Below, in pieces: positions 57,701 to 64,000 of a stretch of 64,000 nt of DNA. Each line of letters begins with the position of its first letter. The stretch's first letter is position 1. The DNA comes from Chrysogorgia sp. JL179-B06 (lineage: Eukaryota; Cnidaria; Anthozoa; Scleralcyonacea; Chrysogorgiidae): positions 1,395,001-1,459,000 of the forward strand of contig JAYKKM010000416.1 in the NCBI GenBank assembly GCA_035772405.1, given 5' to 3'. The position numbers and the translations under genes were made by a program. The notes below the pieces were generated by a model. That model was not told the origin of the DNA, did no database searches, and worked only from the letters and a program-made list of their open reading frames with translations.

Positions 57701-59211
57701 GGATCCTGTACAAGATCCTACAAGATCCTGGCAGGATCCTACAAGATCCTGGCAGGATCCTACACAATCCTATATAAAGTATAAATGAGCAGCAGTGTTT
57801 CAATGTTGTTTAAGCCAAACAAAACAGTGAGAAATTATTTTGTTTTTTCCTTTATCAATTATTATTAATGAGTCTTTTAATTTCTTTAGAGCATTAGTTT
57901 CATTGTGATTTCTGTATATTTTTCTGATTTTGAAAACCCTCCTTTTCTCTGTGTTTAGACACCTTACAATGTTAACTTACTGTTGGCTGGATATGATGAA
58001 CATAGTGGACCAGTATTGTATTTTATGGATTATTTAGCTACTCAGCAAAAGGTATGATACTTATAAAATGATACTGTGTTCTAGGATGCCCATCTGGCTG
58101 TAAGCCTATTGACAGCACAAATTATAGAAAAAAGGGTGAAACTACATTTCAAGCCATATACTGTACTGTACAAAAAAGAATTTAATATATAAAAGAAGTT
58201 CAATTATGATATAAAGTTAATAACACTGTTTAAATATAATCACTCAATTTAAAAATAGGATTTAGTAGTCTAGAGGTACTGCTTAGCATCACTGTTCAAT
58301 GAATCTTCAACTTCTACGCATGAAACCAAATGTCCATGTACGTTTGACCTGCGCTGTAGTTTGACAAATGATCAAATGGATATCCTATTTTGTTGCATGC
58401 ACTGCTACTATGAAATATAATCTGACTGCATTGTCATTCGTTTTAAAGCAGTGCCAGCAAACGTATAATTCTTCTGGATGGATAAAAAGACAAATGTTAG
58501 TCCTCTTCATGCGTGCAATTTCTTTTTGATATAGTACTGTATTAGGGTGTACCGTATTTTAATAATAAATAAAGCAAAAGCTACCACATAAAATTATTGC
58601 ACAGCATATAATACCACTACATACATGTACAGTACATGTAATGCAGTATATTGTCACTACATATAATACCACTACATATAATACCACTACATATACCGCT
58701 AGTAAAATGCAGTTAATATATTTCCTCCTACAGGTTCCATTTGCGGCACATGGTTATGGAGCATTCTTTTCCCTAGGTATTTTGGATAGGTATTACAAAC
58801 CAGGTGAGAGTTGCATAGCTGTATCTATCTACCTACCTACCTACCTACCTACCTACCTACCTACCTACCTACCTACCTACCTACCTACCTACCTACCTAC
58901 CTACCTACCTACCTACCTACCTACCTACCTACCTATACTACCTATACCTACCTACCTATACCTACCTACCTATACCTACCTACCTATACCTACCTACCTA
59001 TACCTACCTACCTATACCTACCTACCTATACCTACCTACCTGTACCTACAGGTACCTACTGTAGCTGCCTGCCTGTCTCATGCCTACGTAGCTGTACGTA
59101 TATTTACCCACCTATACCTGCTTTGGCTGCTTACCTATAGTGTCTATTATCTTATATTAAGGAATATCACAAAAAGAGGCTCAGGATTTGATTGAACAAT
59201 GCATTGCCGAG
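45624..59211 (+). CDS. PSMB2: Proteasome subunit beta type-2 (beta-4), PSMB2 orthologue, six exons, 3' end outside the window
   Basis: Six plus-strand exons (45624-45714, 49727-49849, 50793-50863, 57959-58051, 58734-58803, 59162-59211) join in frame over GT-AG introns to 166 codons. The product starts [17 protein letters not shown] and contains [63 protein letters not shown] and [11 protein letters not shown]. These match the 20S core subunit beta-4, a non-catalytic member of the beta ring that has no propeptide or N-terminal threonine. Animal PSMB2 is about 201 aa, so roughly 35 C-terminal residues are missing. I find no candidate for them up to 64000, so the last exon is probably downstream. 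Confidence 0.95.
45970..46294. repeat. Fold-back element with TTAA-type ends in PSMB2 intron 1
   Basis: AAGTGCCTATAACGTCTG at the left and its complement at the right are the ends of arms about 150 bp long. The right flank is TTAA and the left TTGA. The AAGTGCC end resembles that of the TTAA element at 56110-56687. TGACGTCA lies near the centre. Confidence 0.8.
46295..47297. other. PSMB2 intron 1, unassigned part
   Basis: No gene is supported. The 129-aa frame at 46532-46921 shows no recognisable domain and lies inside the intron. Confidence 0.4.
47298..47760 (+). repeat. 88-bp GC-rich tandem repeat, five units
   Basis: GGGTCCGTACTGGGCAAC recurs at 47298, 47386, 47474, 47562 and 47650, exactly 88 bp apart, with a decayed sixth unit. 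As 88 leaves remainder 1 over 3, all three plus frames stay open and give long ORFs that are not genes. Confidence 0.95.
47761..48430 (+). repeat. Complex repeat with CGCGCCAGTACATCTGG phrases
   Basis: Phrases like ATCGCGCCAGTACATCTGGT, GGCTATTCTGGGTGA and TTTGTCTCCTGTTCTGCTG recur at irregular distance through about 48400. Continues from the 88-bp array; non-coding. Confidence 0.7.
48431..49060. other. PSMB2 intron 1, possible transposon remnant
   Basis: Sequence of higher GC without a supported ORF. It sits between the tandem repeats and the GTCCCCA minisatellite. Not identified. Confidence 0.3.
49061..49175 (+). repeat. Minisatellite (CAAGTCAAAACGTCCCCA)n
   Basis: About six copies of an 18-22-bp unit with length variants. 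Confidence 0.85.
49232..49432 (-). pseudogene. MULE-type transposase domain relic in PSMB2 intron 1
   Basis: A short minus-strand frame includes [23 protein letters not shown]. This resembles the WxxDGTFKxxPxxFxQ block at the start of the MULE transposase domain (the Gly is Ser here). No catalytic remainder is visible downstream. Small fragment, low certainty. Confidence 0.45.
49727..49849 (+). CDS. PSMB2: PSMB2 exon 2
   Basis: Acceptor CCTTAG, donor AATG|GTAAGT. Encodes [19 protein letters not shown] and [16 protein letters not shown]. Confidence 0.95.
49930..50330 (+). repeat. Purine tract (GAGAA)n-like
   Basis: About 400 bp of nearly pure GA-rich sequence on the plus strand in PSMB2 intron 2. 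Triplex-prone; the ORFs are artefacts. Confidence 0.9.
50793..50863 (+). CDS. PSMB2: PSMB2 exon 3
   Basis: Acceptor CATTCAG, donor CGG|GTAAGTA. Encodes [19 protein letters not shown] then ALRSR. Confidence 0.95.
50864..51297. other. PSMB2 intron 3, start
   Basis: Non-coding. GGGCGGCGCCGGGTGGCGGCGCC near 51058 is a short GC-rich inverted repeat. Confidence 0.4.
51298..51934 (+). pseudogene. CR1-like LINE 3' fragment with (TCTA)n tail
   Basis: The open frame to 51738 encodes the C-terminal part of a LINE ORF2: [45 protein letters not shown], then [21 protein letters not shown] 3' UTR follows and ends TTTAAATAAAGTTTATC(TATC)n. 5'-truncated. It lies in PSMB2 intron 3, in the same direction as the gene. 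Confidence 0.75.
52182..52310 (+). pseudogene. Pogo/Tigger-type CENP-B helix-turn-helix relic
   Basis: The translation reads [20 protein letters not shown] followed by [13 protein letters not shown]. This has the shape of the second CENP-B/Tc5 DNA-binding domain of pogo transposases (WxxxFxKRHxLxLR). Only this domain is recognisable. Confidence 0.5.
52311..54048. other. PSMB2 intron 3, mixed repeats
   Basis: A GCTGCCGTAGGCAGCACACTA / TTTACCGAGCTATGTATAG repeat at 53080-53165 is shared with 11016 and 8000. The 172-aa frame at 52460-52978 has no recognised domain and contains a G8 run. No gene supported. Confidence 0.5.
54050..54837. mobile_element. MITE with internal TAACGGACATTACAC repeats, 788 bp
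   Basis: AGGGCAATTCCATGT (54050-54064) and its complement (54823-54837) are the termini. The 15-mer TAACGGACATTACAC, with up to two changes, occurs at 54064, 54244, 54431 and 54454. The target duplication is not resolved. No ORF. Confidence 0.65.
54838..55299. other. PSMB2 intron 3, no feature seen
   Basis: No coding region or clear repeat recognised. Confidence 0.4.
55304..55350 (-). ncRNA. Hammerhead-like motif in the Penelope 3' UTR
   Basis: On the minus strand: CTAATGA, GGGC...GCTC, GAAAC and ATC, one change from the CTGATGA of the motif at 98. Probably inactive, but it ties this motif class to a Penelope-like element. Confidence 0.5.
56110..56687. mobile_element. TTAA-type (piggyBac-like) element inside the Penelope ORF, 578 bp
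   Basis: AGTGCCACTA and its complement are the ends, flanked by TTAA (56106-56109, 56688-56691). With one TTAA kept, the Penelope frame reads through. It contains TGACGTCA but no transposase. Confidence 0.85.
57181..57600. other. PSMB2 intron 3, local duplication
   Basis: CACTCTATACGGCCTTATTCGG and CACTCTATACAAACCTTATTTGG (57179, 57231) are diverged direct repeats of about 50 bp followed by TGTACGATTATTAA. No gene. Confidence 0.5.
57612..57770. repeat. Minisatellite of CAGGATCCTA palindromes
   Basis: About ten GGATCC palindromes (some altered to AGATCC) in units of 10-20 bp. Self-complementary at every unit; about 190 bp before PSMB2 exon 4. Confidence 0.85.
57959..58051 (+). CDS. PSMB2: PSMB2 exon 4
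   Basis: Acceptor TGTTTAG, donor AAG|GTATGA. Encodes [19 protein letters not shown] and [12 protein letters not shown]. Confidence 0.95.
58052..58733. other. PSMB2 intron 4
   Basis: AT-rich with three CACTACATATAATAC repeats near 58650-58695. No other feature. Confidence 0.5.
58734..58803 (+). CDS. PSMB2: PSMB2 exon 5
   Basis: Acceptor CCTACAG, donor CCAG|GTGAGA. Encodes [20 protein letters not shown] then YKP. Confidence 0.95.
58822..59050 (+). repeat. (CTAC)n / (CTATACCTAC)n microsatellite
   Basis: Starts about 20 bp after the exon 5 donor and fills most of PSMB2 intron 5. The YLPT-type frames are artefacts. Confidence 0.95.
59162..59211 (+). CDS. PSMB2: PSMB2 exon 6
   Basis: Acceptor TATTAAG, donor GAG|GTATTG. 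Encodes [17 protein letters not shown] after the split Gly codon. The phase fits exon 5. Both splice sites are weaker than the others. Confidence 0.85.
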
Positions 59212-59305
59212 GTATTGTTGATTTAAATATAATTAAACCTGTATATTCATATGATATGACCGCCATCGTTAATTCAGAATATGTACCAGAATATGTACCA
59301 AAGCA

Positions 59306-59375
59306 CTCCATAGCTCAGTCAGTAGAGAACCAGCCAGACTAGATTGAATCCTACCTAGAAGGTCAAGTGTTGTTG
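59306..59375 (+). mobile_element. tRNA-derived SINE head
   Basis: CATAGCTCAGTCAGTAGAG matches the polymerase III A box region of a tRNA. GATTGAATCC 25 bp later is a decayed B box. No proper acceptor stem. Confidence 0.5.
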
Positions 59376-59466
59376 CAATTTACTTAGCTGGGTTGAGCTG
59401 GTTGCATCAATCTCTCTATGTTCGCACAAAATCGCATGTTCAAAATCAATTTTATCAAACTAGTTT

Positions 59467-59960
59467 AAAGGTCATTGGCAACAGAATCATAATTTCAAAT
59501 TTTTGACTTTCTGATTAACAAACAGGCTTACGAAGGTAATCCAAGTAAACAATACTACTCTTGTACAAAATAACAGCACTAACTTTGACCAAAGACAATC
59601 CTGTCATCTGCTATCTCATTGTAATACTTTGCCTAATTAACTGGTAAGTTGGTGACGTCACAACCTGGGTAAACCTGACGAAACTACTCTGTGGGTGGCT
59701 GAGTTTCCGCGGAATGGTTTTTAACATGATGTGGTTCAATTGAAGAAGGAAAGTATTCGTAAAAATGGAGTTGTAGATTTATATAGACATGATGATGGCT
59801 AGACAAAAATTTCGCTTTGCCCAGGATGTGACGTCACACGCATATATCGAAGATGGCGGTCAATGATTCAGGTTAGCAAATTTGACCGTAAAATTGATAC
59901 GCTTTACGAACATTTTACAACCTCAAACTACTATATTCCGGTTCTTTAAGTTTATTTATT
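59467..59960. mobile_element. TTAA-type MITE family member
   Basis: Begins TTTAAAGGTCATTGGCAACAG and shares CTTTCTGATTAACAAACAGGC, TGACGTCAC and ATCGAAGATGGCGG blocks with 25270-25753 and 30465-30755. The right end is not clearly resolved. Confidence 0.6.
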
Positions 59961-60227
59961 AGTTTTGCCTTATAAACGTGGCTGGGTGGCCGCTACAGCG
60001 TACACCAATCACTGCGGTCCCATGTAAAGATACTGTAAATAATATAGTGGATTAATGTTAGTTTCAGCAGTGGATCGCTTCGATGAGACCTCGGGTTGAG
60101 TTACATCTTGGACAGATATATTTCCACGACCTTGGGTCTTCAGGATCGTATAACTGGACCACTATTGCCATATAATAACAAAGAGCGTAGCTTTTACATT
60201 TTGTTAAAGTAATTTGCTTTACACGCA

Positions 60228-60386
60228 TGCAGTAGCGAAGTTGGCCATAGCAACTGGTCATGCTATGCAAATTTTGAAACGATTTACATATTCAGATCTT
60301 TAGAAATATATTGTTTTCAAAATATGCAGATATAAATTATAAATTAGCATAGCATGACGAGTTGCTACAGCCAGCTTCGCCACTGC
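60228..60386. repeat. Fold-back element
   Basis: GCAGTAGCGAAGTTGGCCATAG and CATGCTATGC on the left pair with GCATAGCATGAC and CAGCTTCGCCACTGC on the right; arms are about 55 bp. Confidence 0.75.
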
Positions 60387-60486
60387 ACGCATGTGGAGCG
60401 GTAAAGCAATCTGCACATTCTGGAGAAGAACGAACACTGGAACATAAGTGTTCTACATTTGCGCGGCTGAAAGTGAACAATATCAG

Positions 60487-60648
<162 letters not shown>

Positions 60649-60649
60649 G

Positions 60650-61770
60650 TATGTACGGGGTAGGTGAGAGATTCGAATCGATTTTAGCCAGGTTATTGAC
60701 AGCTTTGAAGAAAAATATAAAGTTAAGGTTTTCGTGGTCAGTATAGGAGATTGGGAGAAAGTTTAGTGATATGAGACGTAGTTTGTAGGTTGTAAGTTAC
60801 GTACTTTCATCGAAAAGGTACTGCAGTATCGTGATAGGTGTACTTATCACATATTTTAATAGTTAATTTTACTTTACCAAACAATCTTTGCTAGTCCGTT
60901 TTAACCTTGTGTAAAAAAACTGGAGATGTTTTAAAAGAAGTTTAACAAAAAGCAGTTTAAAGTGCTTACGAAACGAAAATGTTTGTTGCAGTTTTTAAAT
61001 GTTCAATATATATTTAGAAAATATTGAACAGAAAAATCTTAAAAACGTTATTATGTCACTGAAATAGGCTAGAAAATAGCGAACATTTCAGCCAAGTGCA
61101 GCTAAATACCACGTGACTTGGTTGGTGTGACATTGTGACGGCAAGTAGTGTAAAGATAGCAGAAATTAGCGAGAAAGCTACAAAACACGGTGGAAGATAT
61201 TGCGTTGTTGGCCCTCGTAACAACACTAGTTGCCGAATCACTTGACATTTTTTAAAAATAGGTGCGCAATGGCGTGCATGTGTCTACTTACATTTGAATA
61301 CAGAGTCGGAGAGCGAAATGTGAGAGAAGTAATTTCATTGGGCAATGCAACATAAGACAAAGATAGAAACAAAATTAATGTATATAATTAGGAATGCAAT
61401 GTATAGATGCATGCAATTTGGCAGCTTACAGAGAAACTATGTAAAAATGTAATGATCATGCAAACACAGTGTTAAGGCATACTAAAATATTAGAACAGAA
61501 ACTGTCCCATTTAATGTGACGAAGACAAAAGAGTTATTACAAAATCTACCTCAGTACATCAATGGCTGCCACGGTAGTATTAAGAGATAAATATGTGATA
61601 CATAAAACATTTTAAGATAGAATAGTGAGGTCAATTAAAAACAATGTCAAAATAGTGTAGTTATGGTCACTACAAAATTGAAGTCAATGCTTATAAAACA
61701 GTTCGATTGATTGTGCATAGATTGACCATTGGAAATGTAGATTAGCATTTCCACTACAAGGTTATAAATA
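60650..61770. other. Non-coding DNA downstream of PSMB2 exon 6
   Basis: No exon matching the PSMB2 C-terminus was found. Otherwise nothing recognisable. Confidence 0.4.
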
Positions 61771-61773
61771 TTT

Positions 61774-62024
61774 CTAACTGAAGTAAGTTGGAATGTTCAA
61801 TCTCCATGCATCTTGTTGTTCGTCTGTCGAGTCAACAAGTCGTGCTCCTGACATTTTCCTTGCTGCTTCCTCACAGAAAATACCATGTTGATGGTCCCGC
61901 ACTCTTTCCAGTACCCACACTTGCTCTCTGGTCAATCGTTCGTTAACCTGAGTTTCGTCATTTTCTATTAATTCTGCAATTTGTTTCTTACAAAAATGTA
62001 CGATTTTGACTCGGCTTGACTTTG
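61774..62024 (-). CDS. Unrecognised coding exon, minus strand (about 80 codons)
   Basis: The minus-strand frame is open from about 62024 to the stop at 61774-61776. It reads KKQIAELIENDETQVNERLT, then VWVLERVRDHQHGIFC, EEAARKMSGARLVDS and DAWRLNIPTYFS. Composition (charged, amphipathic, no low complexity) looks like real protein. It has no Met near the start, so it would be a terminal exon with an acceptor near 62010-62024 (ATTACAAAG or TTTTTGTAAG). I do not recognise the family. No upstream exon is evident to 64000. It may also be part of a mobile element. Confidence 0.4.
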
Positions 62025-62281
62025 TAATCTAAATTTGAAATCTAAATTTGAAATTATTGGTTCATTTCTGCCTCTTGATATTATGTTTTGTGTGTGTTCT
62101 CAAAATCGACGTATTTGAGAAAACTAGAAAAGTCGCGTGGAAGTCTGAAACTAAATTAGAAGACCGCGTAGGGGACTGAAACTAACAAAATCACTTCCAT
62201 GTCCGCCATGTTTGGCTTCACTTTTTGCCCGGCCAAAGACCAGAACATAGTCCTCCAGTTATATTTTAGAAAATGTCCGCC

Positions 62282-62425
62282 CGTGTTTATATAGCCTGTT
62301 GCAAACACGAGAGAGAGAGTTTGGGAGAATTTGAAAGTTTATGTATACACGAGCCGCAGGAGTACTTTCAAATTCGACCAAACTCTCCTGAGTGTTTGCT
62401 TCAGATTATATAAACGCAGGGCGTC
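62282..62425. repeat. Fold-back element
   Basis: GTGTTTATATAGCCTG, GCAAACAC, GAGTTTGG and GAATTTGAAAGT recur inverted on the right (ACTTTCAAATTC, CCAAACTC, GTGTTTGC, TATATAAACGC). Confidence 0.7.
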
Positions 62426-62699
62426 TAGTTTCTATTTCTTTTATAAAATAAGAATGCGAAAGTTGCTGTGACGTCACAACCGTGTTTGCATAGCCTGATA
62501 TAAACACGGTAACTTACCAATCACAGCGTGCGTAAAACAAGAGAGATCACTGGGTTGTAGGCACTGATCTCGAAAAAAGACTGGATCGAGCTATAGGTAC
62601 TATTGTTCAGAAAATGAAGCCGGAAGTCCGTCATTACTAAGGGACCAACTGAGGATCCTATGAGGTTTTTTTGTTGGATTATGTGCTCTTACCATCGAC

Positions 62700-63398
62700 A
62701 AAATTAGCAAGTTAATTGGAACTGTGTTTTTGGATCTAAGCAAAGCGTTCGACTTAGTCAATCATGACATATTACTGTCTAAGCTGGGCAAATATCACAC
62801 AAGTGATGATGCACTTAAATGGTTTGAGTCATACTTAACAAATCGTGTGCAAGTATGCTCTTCTTCTGGCTGTTTATCAACTCCAGTTAATATCGATGTT
62901 GGTGTCCCACAAGGTTCAATTCTGGGACCTCTTTTATTTACCGTGTATGTGAATGATCTCCCATTGTCACTTGAAAAAGCTAAAGCAGATATGTATGCAG
63001 ATGATACCACCATCTGGGAAAGTGGCACAAACTGTGTAGAAATAGAACAATCTTTAAACACAGAGCTAAGCAAGGTAGACGATTGGTTAATACTCAATAA
63101 TATGAAACCAAACATCGAGAAAACAAAATACATGGTAATTGGTACCGCACAAAAACTTCATCATAATAATAGGAATATCATGGATTTGTATCTGAACCAA
63201 ACTAAACTAAAAAAAACAGATGACGAAAAGCTTCTTGGGGTAGTAATCGATTCTAACCTTTCATGGAATCAGCAAATTGATTATCTTATCAAGAAACTCA
63301 ATAGTCGACTGCATCTTTTAAGAAGAGTCGAACCGTATTTAACGATTTCGTGTAGAAAACTATTATATAATTCTTTAATTAAGCCCATATTAGTTTAA
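62700..63398 (+). pseudogene. CR1-like LINE RT fragment, truncated at both ends
   Basis: Frame 62724-63398 has VFLDLSKAFDLVNHDILLSK (catalytic Asp), VGVPQGSILGPLLFTVYVND, MYADDTTIW (YADD) and KLLGVVIDSNLSWNQQI. It starts after the RT fingers and ends at a stop where another LINE is inserted (about 63399). The rest of the thumb is missing. Confidence 0.8.
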
Positions 63399-64000
63399 CA
63401 ACTTTATTTGGGCAACATTTCATACAATACATAGTAACAGAACAAAAGCAGTAGATGCAGATAAATTAAAGTACAAACATAAATTGAATGTGACCAAAAA
63501 GGCAGGACACGAACGGGACTAGGTCCCATGCAAGGTGCCCACCATTACATGACATAATTATATAAAAAGAGAAATAGAAAAGATAAAAAAAAAAAGAAAA
63601 AAAAAGTTACAAAAATAAAACATAAGTTAAATATAAAGTTACAGGTGACAAGAGCATGATCGGCACAGTGAGAATGTACATGGGAAGTCAGGAGAAAACG
63701 TTTCATGTAACAATTGGCGATAAACCTGACGAATTTCGGACTTAAATTTGGAAAGTGGATGCTCAGGAAGATCAGGAAGAAGTTTTATAACAGTATTCCA
63801 TATCTTCACAACTCTGTTAAAATACGAGGCCTTAAACGTCGAAGTTCTACAAAAGGGAGTTCGGAGAAAAGACTGGGAACAACCCTGTCTTGTACGACTA
63901 TTCAGGACAGAGGTATAGTTGTCGATATCAAGGTCAATCAAGTTGTGTTGACATTTAAAATAAAAAGTTAAGTCGCGCATTTCTCTTTCATAACACAAAG
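63399..64000 (-). mobile_element. Second LINE, minus strand, 3' part (runs off the window)
   Basis: The 3' end on the minus strand is GCCCAAATAAAGTTGTT at 63399, then a UTR with an A-rich stretch, then frame 63998-63639: RDLTFYFKCQHNLIDLDI, VLNSRTRQGCSQS, RTSTFKASYFNRVVKIWNT. This is the C-terminal region of a CR1-like ORF2. It abuts the plus-strand LINE and probably inserted into it. Confidence 0.7.

Noticed and set aside
58641..59195. 184-aa ORF overlapping PSMB2 exons 5 and 6
   Set aside because: It reads exon 5 in frame but then runs through the CTAC microsatellite of intron 5; only the spliced exons are coding.

Overview
This is a window of a repeat-rich animal nuclear genome, most likely a cnidarian (anthozoan-like) or another marine invertebrate. 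The reasons are spliced genes with GT-AG introns of several kilobases, AT-rich intergenic DNA, Penelope-like retroelements with hammerhead ribozymes, CR1-like and RTE-like LINEs, tRNA-derived SINEs, and many TTAA, TA and 8-bp-duplication DNA transposon remnants. The species assignment is inference. Nothing looks prokaryotic, viral or CRISPR-like.

Host genes are few. (1) 509-1852 (+) is an intronless gene for a type II membrane protein with a long N-glycosylated coiled-coil ectodomain. (2) A smaller protein of the same design lies at 9986-10573 (-). It has a frameshifted duplicate at 15376-16013 (-), inside a direct segmental duplication (copy A about 9435-14570, copy B about 14870-17290). (3) A LURAP1-like leucine-rich adaptor gene runs on the minus strand, with exon 1 at 34394-34966 and exon 2 at 25779-26693. 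(4) The proteasome subunit beta-4 gene (PSMB2) runs on the plus strand with six exons from 45624 to 59211; the last exon or exons appear to lie beyond the window.

Region 1-23 kb is dominated by long (TA)n tracts, hammerhead-bearing retroelement units, a 118-bp palindrome-rich satellite carrying a 2-kb TTAA element, a Tc1/mariner-type transposon in copy A with its empty site in copy B, a 238-bp tandem array, an inverted pair of Penelope-like elements, and a third Penelope fragment ending in an intact-looking hammerhead ribozyme. Region 23-35 kb holds nested MITEs, LINE pieces and fold-backs, mostly inside or just downstream of the LURAP1-like gene. Region 35-45 kb holds a ribozyme-like hairpin, a G26 run, palindromic NRF1-like motifs, a 17-bp GA-rich minisatellite split by a CR1-like LINE, and a decayed RTE-like LINE split by a hAT-type element. 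Region 45-64 kb is PSMB2, whose introns hold fold-backs, an 88-bp tandem repeat, transposase relics, LINE and Penelope remnants and simple repeats; nested LINE fragments end the window.

The most interesting theme is the repeated placement of (TA)n tracts at unit boundaries of small, hammerhead-associated repeats that look like metazoan retrozymes. Several insertions are resolved to the base by target-site duplications, and some also by an empty site or a reading frame that rejoins across the insertion.
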